From positions 1 through 64,000 of the forward strand of contig CALKJD010000034.1 in the NCBI GenBank assembly GCA_937995755.1: a DNA stretch of 64,000 bases, written 5' to 3'. The position numbers were made by a program, and so were the translations under genes. The notes under the pieces were generated by a model. That model was given only the letters and a program-made list of their open reading frames with translations. It made no database searches and had not been told where the DNA came from. Source of the DNA: an uncultured Saprospiraceae bacterium. Its GTDB lineage: Bacteria; Bacteroidota; Bacteroidia; Chitinophagales; Saprospiraceae. Positions 8,398 through 16,799 of the stretch are shown here, piece after piece; positions within the stretch are counted from its first letter, which is position 1, and each line of letters opens with the position of its first letter.

Positions 8398-8754
8398 ATG
8401 GAGCAATGGAAGATTGATTTTGAGTGGTTGAGGATACAGCATATGGTTAGAGATGCTATGGGACATACTACTATTCCTGATTTCCAAACCGTACTATTTC
8501 TTGTCGGAGTACAGGAGCTTGGAAGGTTGACGGAAGAGAAATTTACCAAAGAGGAAAAGGCGGACCTTATGCATGTAGCGGTATGTACATTACTTGAGCC
8601 AGAGGGATATTATACATTTGCTGGTAGAGATCAAGATGGATGGCCGCATTGGAATGTAGATAAGCCATTTGATACTAAAGGTGCTGAGGCACAAGAACAT
8701 ATTCTGAAAATTAAGCTTATTGATTACTTTGGAAGAAGTGATGAAGAAGAATAA
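8398..8754 (+). CDS. Small conserved Bacteroidota protein, unknown function
   Basis: 118 residues, acidic, with no signal peptide or membrane segment. The patterns FLVGVQELGR, KEEKADLMHVAVC and FAGRDQDGWPHW resemble a small cytoplasmic protein I know only as a conserved hypothetical of Bacteroidota. It lies 32 bases upstream of a cyclophilin lipoprotein gene on the same strand and may share its transcript. No function can be assigned. Confidence 0.75.
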   Translation: MEQWKIDFEWLRIQHMVRDAMGHTTIPDFQTVLFLVGVQELGRLTEEKFTKEEKADLMHVAVCTLLEPEGYYTFAGRDQDGWPHWNVDKPFDTKGAEAQEHILKIKLIDYFGRSDEEE

Positions 8755-8786
8755 ATAGATAATAACAATAATCGAAAAATCAAATT

Positions 8787-9443
8787 ATGAAAGTAATCAA
8801 CACGTTAAGAGCGCTTACATTAGGACTTGTAATAATGACTATCATCGGATGTCAACCTGATGGACCTACATATGCCATGATAGAAACTGATTATGGTAAT
8901 ATGAAGGTGGAACTATATGATAGTACGCCTTTGCATAAAGAGAATTTCATCAAACTTGTCAATGAAGGCTTTTATGATGATCTTTTATTCCATAGAGTGA
9001 TAAAAGGATTCATGGTACAAGGAGGAGACCCTAACAGTAAAGATGCACCTAAAGGACAAAGCCTTGGTGCTGGAGGTCCTGGCTATAAGATCGATGCTGA
9101 GATAGGAGCGCCACACTTCAAGGGCACATTGGCTGCGGCAAGACAGGGATCAGGAAACCCTGATAAGCAATCTTCAGGATCGCAGTTTTACATTGTGCAA
9201 GGGCAGACTTATACTCCAGACCAACTGAGAGGAACTGCACTTTCAAAGGGAATTACTTATAATGACGATCAAGTCAAAAAATATGGAACATTAGGTGGTA
9301 CGCCACAGTTAGATATGGAATATACTGTATTTGGCGAGGTGGTAGAAGGTCTAGATGTGATAGATAAGATCGCGGCTGTAGAGACGGCACCTGGAGATCG
9401 TCCGATCGAAGATGTAAAGATGAAAGTAAGGATGCTGAAATAG
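8787..9443 (+). CDS. Peptidyl-prolyl isomerase, cyclophilin-type lipoprotein
   Basis: 218 residues. The signal peptide ends in the lipobox IIGC (Cys22), so the mature protein is lipid-anchored in the cell envelope. The cyclophilin core shows MIETDYGNMKVELYD, FHRVIKGFMVQGGDP and GSQFYIVQG, the usual active-site blocks for cis-trans isomerisation of X-Pro bonds. A family-typical insertion lies between them (residues 145-175). It is followed by a paralogue, suggesting duplication, and both probably help fold exported proteins. Confidence 0.92.
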   Translation: MKVINTLRALTLGLVIMTIIGCQPDGPTYAMIETDYGNMKVELYDSTPLHKENFIKLVNEGFYDDLLFHRVIKGFMVQGGDPNSKDAPKGQSLGAGGPGYKIDAEIGAPHFKGTLAAARQGSGNPDKQSSGSQFYIVQGQTYTPDQLRGTALSKGITYNDDQVKKYGTLGGTPQLDMEYTVFGEVVEGLDVIDKIAAVETAPGDRPIEDVKMKVRMLK

Positions 9444-9513
9444 CAAATAGACATTTATACTCATGTGCATTAGATATCATGTAATGAGTGTAATCAATAA
9501 TAAATATAATACG

Positions 9514-10401
9514 ATGACAAGGATAGTTGCAATAGTATTCTCAGTGATGATGTTGGTTGGATGTTCTAGCCCACAGGCAGGATTTAAGTATATGCAAAAG
9601 GATGCTGTAGCTCCAGCTAATGTGCAATTTGATAATACCTCAACCAAAGCAGAAACGTATAAGTGGGATTTTGGTGATGGTAAGCAGAGTACAGAAGCTG
9701 CTCCTGATCACAGATACGTGCTTTCTGGTAAGTATACTGTAAAACTCGTGGCTATGAAGGGAGGTAAAGAAAGTATAGTGGAGCAAGAGATTATATTCGA
9801 AGCGCCAGAGGCTTGCCTTCTTGAAATGGAGACAACTATGGGTACTATGACTATACAGTTATATGATGATACACCAAAGCATAGAGATAACTTTATAAAG
9901 TTAGCTGAAGAGGGATATTATGATGGATTACTTTTTCATAGAGTGATCAATGGCTTCATGGCTCAAGGAGGAGATCCTAATAGTAGAAATGCTAAGCCGA
10001 ATGCACCACTAGGTAGTGGTGGTCCTGGTTATCAGGTAGATGCCGAATTTAACCCACATTATGCACACACCAAGGGAGCTTTAGCGGCTGCGCGTACTGG
10101 CGGTTCAGGAAATCCAAAGAAAAGGTCATCAGGATCTCAATTTTATATAGTGCACGGCAAGAAGGTTTCTGAAGGTCAGCTTGATCAAATCGAACTACAG
10201 AAAGGTATCAAGTATACAGAAGAGCAACGTACTGCCTATACAGAGCAAGGAGGAACACCATTTCTTGATATGGAGTATACTGTATATGGAATGGTCGTGA
10301 AAGGCTTAGATGTAGTAGATGCCATAGCGTCAGTCAAAACAAAGAAATCAGACAGACCAGTGGAGGACGTGAAAATCAAAAGCGTAAGAGTAATAAAATA
10401 G
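9514..10401 (+). CDS. Cyclophilin-type isomerase lipoprotein with PKD domain
   Basis: 295 residues if started at the ATG at 9514, which puts the lipobox MLVGC (Cys15) at a normal distance; an upstream in-frame ATG is also possible. After the lipid Cys comes a PKD-type immunoglobulin-like domain (YKWDFGDGKQST and the HRYVLSGKYTVKL block), then a cyclophilin domain with FHRVINGFMAQGGDP and GSQFYIVHG. PKD domains usually mediate protein or carbohydrate contacts, so this may be a tethered chaperone. It is a tandem paralogue of the previous gene; four bases separate it from the next gene. Confidence 0.88.
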   Translation: MTRIVAIVFSVMMLVGCSSPQAGFKYMQKDAVAPANVQFDNTSTKAETYKWDFGDGKQSTEAAPDHRYVLSGKYTVKLVAMKGGKESIVEQEIIFEAPEACLLEMETTMGTMTIQLYDDTPKHRDNFIKLAEEGYYDGLLFHRVINGFMAQGGDPNSRNAKPNAPLGSGGPGYQVDAEFNPHYAHTKGALAAARTGGSGNPKKRSSGSQFYIVHGKKVSEGQLDQIELQKGIKYTEEQRTAYTEQGGTPFLDMEYTVYGMVVKGLDVVDAIASVKTKKSDRPVEDVKIKSVRVIK

Positions 10402-10405
10402 AATT

Positions 10406-11161
10406 ATGTCGGCAAAGATGTTAGGTATAGATATCGGAGGGACAGGAATAAAAGGTGCTCTTGTAGACACAGTAAAAGGTAAGCTTCTTACTGATAGAGT
10501 TAAGTACTCAACACCAAAGAATGCTACTCCCAAGAATGTGATTAAGACAGCGATGAAGATCATCAAGGATCTTGACTGGGAAGGCAAGCCAGTAGGAGTT
10601 GGTTGTCCAGCAGTCGTACGACAGGGAGTAACCAAGTCAGCAACTAATATAGATAAGAGTTGGATAGGATTTCCAGTAGAGGATGTGTTTTCTGATATGG
10701 CAGGAGCGGATGTACTATTACTCAACGATGCAGACGCAGCTGGTATAGCTGAGTTATCGTTTGGTGAAGCTAAAGGTGTCTCAGGAGTATGCTTGTTGAT
10801 AACGCTAGGTACTGGTATAGGCTCTGCGATGTTTAATGATGGTGTCTTGGTCCCTAATACCGAGCTAGGTATGCTAAAGATGAAAGATGGTATAGCAGAA
10901 GACTATGCCACTAATAGAGTTCGTGAAGAGCTAGAAATGAGTTGGAAAGTTTGGGGAGGACATCTCAATCATTACCTCAAACATTTAGAAGTATTATTTT
11001 CTCCAAGTAAAATAGTGATCAGCGGAGGGGTATGCAAGAAGTTTGATAAGTATGAAGAGTATCTACATACGGAAGCAGAAGTGGTACCAGCTAAGTTACT
11101 AAATAATGCAGGTATTATTGGTGCAGCTATGGCAATGCAAAGAAGGTTAAAGAAGAAGTAG
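10406..11161 (+). CDS. ROK-family kinase, polyphosphate glucokinase-like
   Basis: 251 residues, cytoplasmic. The phosphate-binding loop DIGGTGIKG (residues 8-16), the LNDADAAG block with the catalytic-base-type Asp and LGTGIGSAMF are typical of ROK kinases. The overall pattern (NATPKNV, VGVGCPAVV, NTELG) fits polyphosphate-glucose phosphotransferase, which makes glucose 6-phosphate. In that family NTELGHL carries a sugar-binding His; here it reads NTELGML, Met156. Only four bases after the cyclophilin gene, so probably co-transcribed. Enzyme class is likely; exact phosphate donor and sugar are not certain. Confidence 0.82.
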   Translation: MSAKMLGIDIGGTGIKGALVDTVKGKLLTDRVKYSTPKNATPKNVIKTAMKIIKDLDWEGKPVGVGCPAVVRQGVTKSATNIDKSWIGFPVEDVFSDMAGADVLLLNDADAAGIAELSFGEAKGVSGVCLLITLGTGIGSAMFNDGVLVPNTELGMLKMKDGIAEDYATNRVREELEMSWKVWGGHLNHYLKHLEVLFSPSKIVISGGVCKKFDKYEEYLHTEAEVVPAKLLNNAGIIGAAMAMQRRLKKK

Positions 11162-11182
11162 AATTATATAATACATAAAATT

Positions 11183-11215
11183 AAAAATGCCAAGCAGGAT
11201 TACTTGGCATTTTTT
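11183..11215. terminator. Bidirectional terminator between ROK kinase and ssb
   Basis: AAAAATGCCAAG (11183-11194) pairs with CTTGGCATTTTT (11203-11214), T-rich on both strands, between convergent genes. Confidence 0.8.
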
Positions 11216-11242
11216 GTGATAGCTACTTAAGTTGAATGTAAG

Positions 11243-11611
11243 TTAAAAAGGCACCTCCTCTTCTAACGCTACTTTTTTAGACTTACTAAAGTTTTCGAGA
11301 GTATTGATTTTGATCTCTGTATAGTATTTCATTTTACCATCTTCTCCTTCAAAGGAGTTATATGTAAGTTTACCATTTAGGCCAATATGTGATCCTTTAG
11401 ACATATTGTTAGCGATATATTCCGCCTGTTTTCCCCAAGCGACAATTCGATGCCATTGCGTCTCTTTGGTGCGTTCACCTTTAGAGCTTACGTAATAGTC
11501 ATTAGTCGCTAATGAAAATTTGAGTAATGATTTACCAGATTTTGTAGTACTTAGTTTGAGGTCGCTGCCGATGTTTCCGATGAGTTGAACTTGATTTCTT
11601 AATGTATTCAT
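11243..11611 (-). CDS. ssb: Single-stranded DNA-binding protein
   Basis: 122 residues from the ATG at 11611 (MNTLRNQVQLIGNIG); the in-frame codons upstream lack conservation. One OB-fold domain (KSLLKFSLATND, KETQWHRIVAWGK, GLNGKLTYNSFE) is joined by a short linker to the acidic protein-interaction tail EEEVPF. SSB coats single-stranded DNA in replication and repair. It is a single gene with a long upstream region. The length is near the short end for the family because the linker is brief. Confidence 0.95.
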   Translation of the reverse strand: MNTLRNQVQLIGNIGSDLKLSTTKSGKSLLKFSLATNDYYVSSKGERTKETQWHRIVAWGKQAEYIANNMSKGSHIGLNGKLTYNSFEGEDGKMKYYTEIKINTLENFSKSKKVALEEEVPF

Positions 11612-12153
11612 TGTAATGTGTGTTATGATACTCACGCTTATGTTATGTAGTCGTAATAATGCGCTATAGATGATCGTGAGTATGTGATGTAATAAGTAGA
11701 TCAGTAATGCCTAAGTGGCTAGGTACGATCCATTGACAATACAAAGATGCAGGCACTTCTTAGTCGTAGTCGTTTACTATATGTTTACATACGGTTGTAT
11801 TCGTTTGATATACATTTGTAAATGAATAGATATTTGATTATTTGTTGATATTCAGTAGGTTATGTTTGGTTAATGTCTTTTGTATAAATATTTAATATTT
11901 ATCGAATTATATAATGTTAGAGGCCAATTCAGTAGTTGAGTATAAAAATGATCTATATCATGTAAGGGCATCTTATTCGTCGTTTGTGCTTTCTTGTTAA
12001 GTATATACATTGCTTGTTAGATCAAGGATGTTTGCTTGTGGATACGATAAGAATGCGTCGTTTTTACTAGGTGAAATAGTATTATCTTTGGTAAGAGCAT
12101 GTTTTTAAGTAGATGTTGCGTAAGATTGAATTGTATCACATTAAGAATCGATA
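11612..12153. other. Long AT-rich divergent intergenic region
   Basis: No gene or RNA recognised in about 540 bases. It must contain the ssb promoter on the left and that of the exporter operon on the right. A TACATTTG box on the plus strand (11811-11818) has no good -33 partner. Confidence 0.5.
12061..12090 (+). promoter_or_regulatory. Candidate promoter of the ABC exporter operon
   Basis: TTTT (12061-12064), 18 bases, then TATCTTTG (12083-12090), an exact TAnnTTTG -7 box. The ATG of the adaptor gene is 63 bases downstream. Confidence 0.45.
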
Positions 12154-13245
12154 ATGAAAAAGAGTTGGGCTATTATAATTTTGAGTTTGCTGTTATACGC
12201 TTGTAAAGGTGATAATAAGGACGATCGTATAAAACCTCAATTGAGAAATATAACAGAGTCGGTATATGCATCTGCTAATGTGGTACCAAGAGAGTCATAT
12301 TCTTGTCGACCTTCTAAGTCTGGCATAATTAAAAAAATCTTTGTCAATGAAGGAGATATGGTTAAGAAAGGACAAGTTCTATTTGAAATAAGCGTAACGG
12401 CAGATGTAAACAATAGATTGAGAACGGCAGAAATAAACTTGCAAGAGGCTGAAGCAAACTATAGTGGAGCGAATAACCTATTACTTAATATAGAGCTCGA
12501 AATACAAAACCTTAAAGAGCAAAATTTAATAGATTCGGCTAACTATTTTAGGAAAAAGAGATTATGGGAACAGAGTATCGGTAGTAAGAATGATTTAGAA
12601 AGATTCTTATTAACCTATCAATCCTCTTCAAGTAAACTCAGTACCTTAAATAATAAATATGCGCAGACCAAAACCAATCTTAAAAACAACTATAAGAAAG
12701 CTCAAAATTTGGCATCGACGGAAAGAAGTCAATTAAAAGATTTTGAAGTCAGGTCAGAAATAGATGGTAAAGTATTTTTTATAAATAAGAAGGTTGGAGA
12801 ATTTATCAGTCCGCAAGAAAGCTTCTCTGAACTTGGAAGTACTAGTGACTATATCATAGAGATGGATATAGATGAAGTAGACATTTCTAAAATTGAAATT
12901 GGAGATACTGCTATAGTTGCTTTGGAGGCATACCCTAATGAAGTTTTTACTAGTCCTATTTATTATATATCAGATAAGAAGGATGAAAGGACGCAGACTT
13001 TTGAAGTGAAAGGAGACTTTAGTAATTCTAATTTTAAACTTTACGATGGACTATCTGGAGAGGCGAATATCGTTATTGCAAGACGGAAAGATGTACTTAC
13101 CATACCTACCGACTATTTAGTAAATGGAAATAAAGTCTACACCCCAGAAGAAGAATTAAATGTGAAAGTAGGACTTAGAAGCTTAGAAGAGGTAGAGATA
13201 TTGCAAGGGATAGATTCTACAACCACTTTAGTAAAACCTAATTAA
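12154..13245 (+). CDS. Membrane-fusion (HlyD-like) adaptor of an ABC exporter, lipoprotein
   Basis: 363 residues. A short signal peptide ends in LLLYAC, so Cys17 is probably lipidated and the protein is periplasmic. A split lipoyl/biotinyl-like domain (SGIIKKIFVNEGDMVKKGQVL, and FEVRSEIDGKVFFINKKVG) flanks a long coiled-coil hairpin (residues about 90-190), followed by beta-barrel modules. This is the adaptor layout that links an inner-membrane exporter to an outer-membrane channel. The permease gene starts two bases later, then the ATPase. No outer-membrane channel gene is adjacent. Substrate unknown. Confidence 0.88.
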   Translation: MKKSWAIIILSLLLYACKGDNKDDRIKPQLRNITESVYASANVVPRESYSCRPSKSGIIKKIFVNEGDMVKKGQVLFEISVTADVNNRLRTAEINLQEAEANYSGANNLLLNIELEIQNLKEQNLIDSANYFRKKRLWEQSIGSKNDLERFLLTYQSSSSKLSTLNNKYAQTKTNLKNNYKKAQNLASTERSQLKDFEVRSEIDGKVFFINKKVGEFISPQESFSELGSTSDYIIEMDIDEVDISKIEIGDTAIVALEAYPNEVFTSPIYYISDKKDERTQTFEVKGDFSNSNFKLYDGLSGEANIVIARRKDVLTIPTDYLVNGNKVYTPEEELNVKVGLRSLEEVEILQGIDSTTTLVKPN

Positions 13246-13247
13246 GT

Positions 13248-14510
13248 ATGAGTGGAATTGGGTTAATATTAGATATAGCGGTTACACATTTAACATCCAA
13301 GTTAAAACAGACTTCCATAGCGGCTTTGGGTGTTATGTTTGGTATAGGTACATATATCATCATGATGAGTTTTATGACAGGTCTAAATTTGCTCTTGGAT
13401 GGACTTGTACTTAATAGGACTCCACATGTTCAGATATATAACAGAACTGACCCTTCAGAGATACAACCTGTAGAGAAGTATGGTATCTATCAAGATGATG
13501 TACATGTTATTCATTCAATCAAGCCGAAAAGTAGACTAGATCGAATTCATAATGCTTTGCCATTATTAACTGATTTGCGTAATGATATAAAGGTCAATGG
13601 AGCGACGCCTCAAACGACATGCAAAGTTTTTTATTTGGCAGGTACGAATAACCTTAATGGGATCATTAATGGTGTTGAGGTCGATGAAGAGATGCGCTTG
13701 TTTAATTTCAAAGAATATATAGTCGAAGGTGACGCGCATAGTTTAATCAAGAGAAAGAACAGTGTCTTATTGGGTGCAGGTGTGGCTAAGAAGCTTTCGT
13801 TGTCTGTCGGTGATAGGGTGCAGGTGTTGAGTACAAGTGGTGTGACATATACGCTGAATATTGGAGGAATATTTCAAAGTGGCTTAGCTGAAGTCGATGA
13901 TGTACAGAGTTATGTCAACTTGACTATGGCACAGCAGATATTAGGTGTAGGTAGTAATTATATCAGTAGGATTCATGTCAAGTTGAATGATATCGATCAA
14001 GCGGTTCCTATGTCACAAACTATCGAAGATCTATATGACGTCAAGGCATTAGATATCCTTACGGCAAATGCTCAATTTGATACAGGGTCTGATATCAGAA
14101 CTTTGATTTCTTATGCCGTTTCTATTACGCTTTTAATTGTGGCAGGATTTGGTATTTACAATATATTAAACATGCTCATTTATGAGAAGATGGATGATAT
14201 TGCTATTCTTAAAGCTACTGGGTTTTCAGGAAACGATATTATGTTGATATTCATAATACAAGCTTTGGTGATAGGTTTGGTCGGAGGAATACTAGGTGTA
14301 AGTCTTGGGTATGGTGTCTCTGTGATTATTGATAATATCCCTTTTGTCACTGAAGCAGTGCCAACGATAGATACCTATCCAATCAATTACGATCCTATGT
14401 TTTATTTTACTGGAGTTGGATTCGCTATTGTATGCACCTTTCTTGCTGGTTATTTGCCAGCGCTCAAGGCAAGGAAGATTGATCCTGTAGATATAATAAG
14501 AGGTAAATAG
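13248..14510 (+). CDS. ABC transporter permease, FtsX/MacB type
   Basis: 420 residues. An N-terminal membrane segment (residues 25-48), a periplasmic MacB-like domain (about 50-275) and three C-terminal membrane segments (about 285-410) with the IYNILNMLIYEKMDDIAILK and LPALKARKIDPVDIIRGK signatures of FtsX-type permeases. Such proteins form mechanotransmission exporters or lipoprotein-release systems with an ATPase like the one seven bases downstream. Pairing with an HlyD-like adaptor argues for export rather than LolCDE function, but substrate cannot be read from the sequence. Confidence 0.9.
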   Translation: MSGIGLILDIAVTHLTSKLKQTSIAALGVMFGIGTYIIMMSFMTGLNLLLDGLVLNRTPHVQIYNRTDPSEIQPVEKYGIYQDDVHVIHSIKPKSRLDRIHNALPLLTDLRNDIKVNGATPQTTCKVFYLAGTNNLNGIINGVEVDEEMRLFNFKEYIVEGDAHSLIKRKNSVLLGAGVAKKLSLSVGDRVQVLSTSGVTYTLNIGGIFQSGLAEVDDVQSYVNLTMAQQILGVGSNYISRIHVKLNDIDQAVPMSQTIEDLYDVKALDILTANAQFDTGSDIRTLISYAVSITLLIVAGFGIYNILNMLIYEKMDDIAILKATGFSGNDIMLIFIIQALVIGLVGGILGVSLGYGVSVIIDNIPFVTEAVPTIDTYPINYDPMFYFTGVGFAIVCTFLAGYLPALKARKIDPVDIIRGK

Positions 14511-14517
14511 AAGATCT

Positions 14518-15192
14518 ATGTCAGTAATTTTAGAAACTAAGAATATTAATAAGTACTTCTATGAACCTGTTGAATTTCATGTTTTAAAGAATATATCTAT
14601 TCGATTAAACACTGGAGAATTTGTATCTATTATGGGGAAGTCAGGATGTGGTAAATCTACACTCTTATATATACTGTCTACGATGGACACACAGTATGAG
14701 GGAGACTTATTTATAGATGGAGAGAATATGTCACATCTAGATAATTCTGAATTGGCGAGAATCAGAAATGAGAAAATAGGTTTTGTATTTCAATTCCATT
14801 ATTTATTACCTGAATTTTCAGTACTCAAAAACGTGATGCTACCTGCACTGAAGTTGGGTAGAGAAAGTGAAGCGATAATCAAAGCGAAAGCATTAGATAA
14901 ATTGGAAATGCTAGGTGTCGCTTCGCAGGCTTACAATAAAGCATCTAGTATTTCTGGTGGACAAAAGCAAAGAGTTTCTATTGCTCGTGCATTGATCAAT
15001 GATCCAAAGATCATTATGGGTGACGAGCCTACCGGTAATTTGGATAGTAAGAATGCAGAGAATGTATTTAATATACTCAAGAAGCTTAGTGTCGAACAAA
15101 ATATGTCCTTGCTTATCGTGACGCATGATTTGGATTTTGCGAATAAGACGGATAGGATTATTGAGATGGGTGATGGTGTAATTATCAAGTAG
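14518..15192 (+). CDS. ABC transporter ATPase, LolD/MacB type
   Basis: 224 residues, one nucleotide-binding domain. Walker A GKSGCGKST (residues 41-49), Q-loop QFHYLLPEF, signature SISGGQKQRV, Walker B IIMGDEPTGNLD and the switch His in VTHD are all intact. It powers the FtsX-type permease encoded just upstream. LolD/MacB ATPases are close relatives and sequence alone does not tell them apart; the operon with an HlyD-like adaptor favours a MacB-type tripartite exporter. Confidence 0.92.
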   Translation: MSVILETKNINKYFYEPVEFHVLKNISIRLNTGEFVSIMGKSGCGKSTLLYILSTMDTQYEGDLFIDGENMSHLDNSELARIRNEKIGFVFQFHYLLPEFSVLKNVMLPALKLGRESEAIIKAKALDKLEMLGVASQAYNKASSISGGQKQRVSIARALINDPKIIMGDEPTGNLDSKNAENVFNILKKLSVEQNMSLLIVTHDLDFANKTDRIIEMGDGVIIK

Positions 15193-15274
15193 TGTTAGCG
15201 AAAAAAAATACTCGTCGATTTTTCGGTTGTCAAGCCATAAAGTTCTCAGTAGATTTACTGCAAATACACGATAC

Positions 15275-16321
15275 ATGGTTAATAATCAAAATCAAATTGA
15301 CGAATACTACAAAGCGCTATTGAATAAAGATCCTAAGTATACAGGATTGTTTTTCGCTTGTGTAAAGACGACTACTGTATTTTGTATATCTACTTGTAGA
15401 GCTCGTAAGCCCAAGAAAGAAAATGTAGAATATTGTACGACTTTTAAGGAAGCCTTGCAAAATGGTTATCGTCCATGTAAGATTTGTAAACCTACCGAGA
15501 ATGCTAACGAAGCACCTTCACCAATTACTAAGGCGATATCTTTGGTTGTTCAAAATCCTAAGAGTAAAATATCTGATCAAGTCTTAAGAGATAATGACCT
15601 CAGCCCAGATGTAGTTCGTCGGTGGTTCAATAAAAACTACGGTATTACTTTTCATGCGTATCAGAGAATGTATAGAATCAATAATGCTTATAAAGAGCTA
15701 AAGGATGGAAAGAAGACTTCTGATACTGCGTATAATCAAGGGTACAGTTCTTTAAGTGGATTTGGATATACGTATAAGAAGCTATTAGGCAAGGCGCCTA
15801 AGGAGAGTGCTAGTCAAACTGTAGTGTTGATTAGTCGTGTCACTACACCTATAGGGCCTATGTGGATCTGCGCCACAGCGGATGGCATTTGTCTAGTGGA
15901 GTTTACCGACCGTAAGATGCTAGAGACAGAATTTAAAGACTTGCAAAGGTTACTCAAAGCACAGATACTTATAGGTGAAAATGAGCACATCTTACAAGCC
16001 AAAATGGAACTGAAAGAATACTTTAATAAAACAAGGCAAGTATTTGAGGTAGCTTTAGATACTCCAGGAACAGATTACCAAAAAGAAGTGTGGACTGAAT
16101 TACAAAATGTAAAATATGGTAATACTTCAACGTATCAATCCCTAGCTACGTCCATAGGAAATAACAAGGCTGCAAGAGCCGTAGCTAGAGCTAATGGATT
16201 TAATAGAGTGTCTATCATAGTACCTTGTCATAGGATCATAGGTAAAGATGGTAGCCTCACAGGATATGGTGGTGGCATAGAGCGTAAGAAGTGGTTAATC
16301 GATCATGAATCTAAGAGGTAA
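15275..16321 (+). CDS. ada: Ada: methylphosphotriester-DNA/O6-methylguanine methyltransferase and activator
   Basis: 348 residues from the ATG at 15275; a TTG further upstream is less likely. Three parts: an N-terminal Ada zinc domain (FFACVKTTTVFCISTCRARKP and RPCKICKP, with the Cys ligands, one of which accepts methyl from phosphotriesters), an AraC-type helix-turn-helix (residues about 95-180), and the C-terminal methyltransferase domain with the IVPCHRIIG active-site Cys. It repairs alkylated DNA and activates the adaptive response. It follows the exporter genes by about 80 bases without sharing their obvious role. Confidence 0.94.
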   Translation: MVNNQNQIDEYYKALLNKDPKYTGLFFACVKTTTVFCISTCRARKPKKENVEYCTTFKEALQNGYRPCKICKPTENANEAPSPITKAISLVVQNPKSKISDQVLRDNDLSPDVVRRWFNKNYGITFHAYQRMYRINNAYKELKDGKKTSDTAYNQGYSSLSGFGYTYKKLLGKAPKESASQTVVLISRVTTPIGPMWICATADGICLVEFTDRKMLETEFKDLQRLLKAQILIGENEHILQAKMELKEYFNKTRQVFEVALDTPGTDYQKEVWTELQNVKYGNTSTYQSLATSIGNNKAARAVARANGFNRVSIIVPCHRIIGKDGSLTGYGGGIERKKWLIDHESKR

Positions 16322-16368
16322 TGGTTTAGCGTTCGATTAACAAAAATTTACTTCATAAAGTAACTCCT

Positions 16369-16755
16369 TTATTCTATTGTCATCGATGCAGGTATTGTTA
16401 CTGCAAATTGATTTAAGTATTCTATACATTCTATCCATTGCTCGGAGTTAGAGTTAAGATTGGTTATTAGTATTTTGACATTATTATATTTTACCGTAGG
16501 ATCATTGTCATTGAATCCAACGATAGTCCAAAGGTCATCAGTAGCTGTGTATCCATTAACTTGTATATATTTTTCATATTCCCATCCATTGAATAAGGCA
16601 TTGTTGATTGCGGTTTCATTAACTGTATTTCCCTTAATAGGTGTTATGTATACAAGAGTGTTTTCAGACGATTTCAGTGGGAAGTCTAGAGTGAAGTTTG
16701 ATGACAATGATATGGATAGTAATAGTAATGTGCTGAATATAGATTGTAATTTCAT
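16369..16755 (-). CDS. Small exported protein, unknown
   Basis: 128 residues with a signal peptide (MKLQSIFSTLLLLSISLSS). The mature part has no Cys motif or known domain; it contains a TDDLWTIVGFNDNDPTVKYNN stretch of beta character. It is 47 bases from the convergent ada gene and lies just downstream of the Cys-repeat gene on the same strand, so it may be read from that transcript. No relative recognised. Confidence 0.6.
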   Translation of the reverse strand: MKLQSIFSTLLLLSISLSSNFTLDFPLKSSENTLVYITPIKGNTVNETAINNALFNGWEYEKYIQVNGYTATDDLWTIVGFNDNDPTVKYNNVKILITNLNSNSEQWIECIEYLNQFAVTIPASMTIE

Positions 16756-16799
16756 GATACAAGTATTTGTGTTGAATGTATTAATTAGGGTAGGTATGT

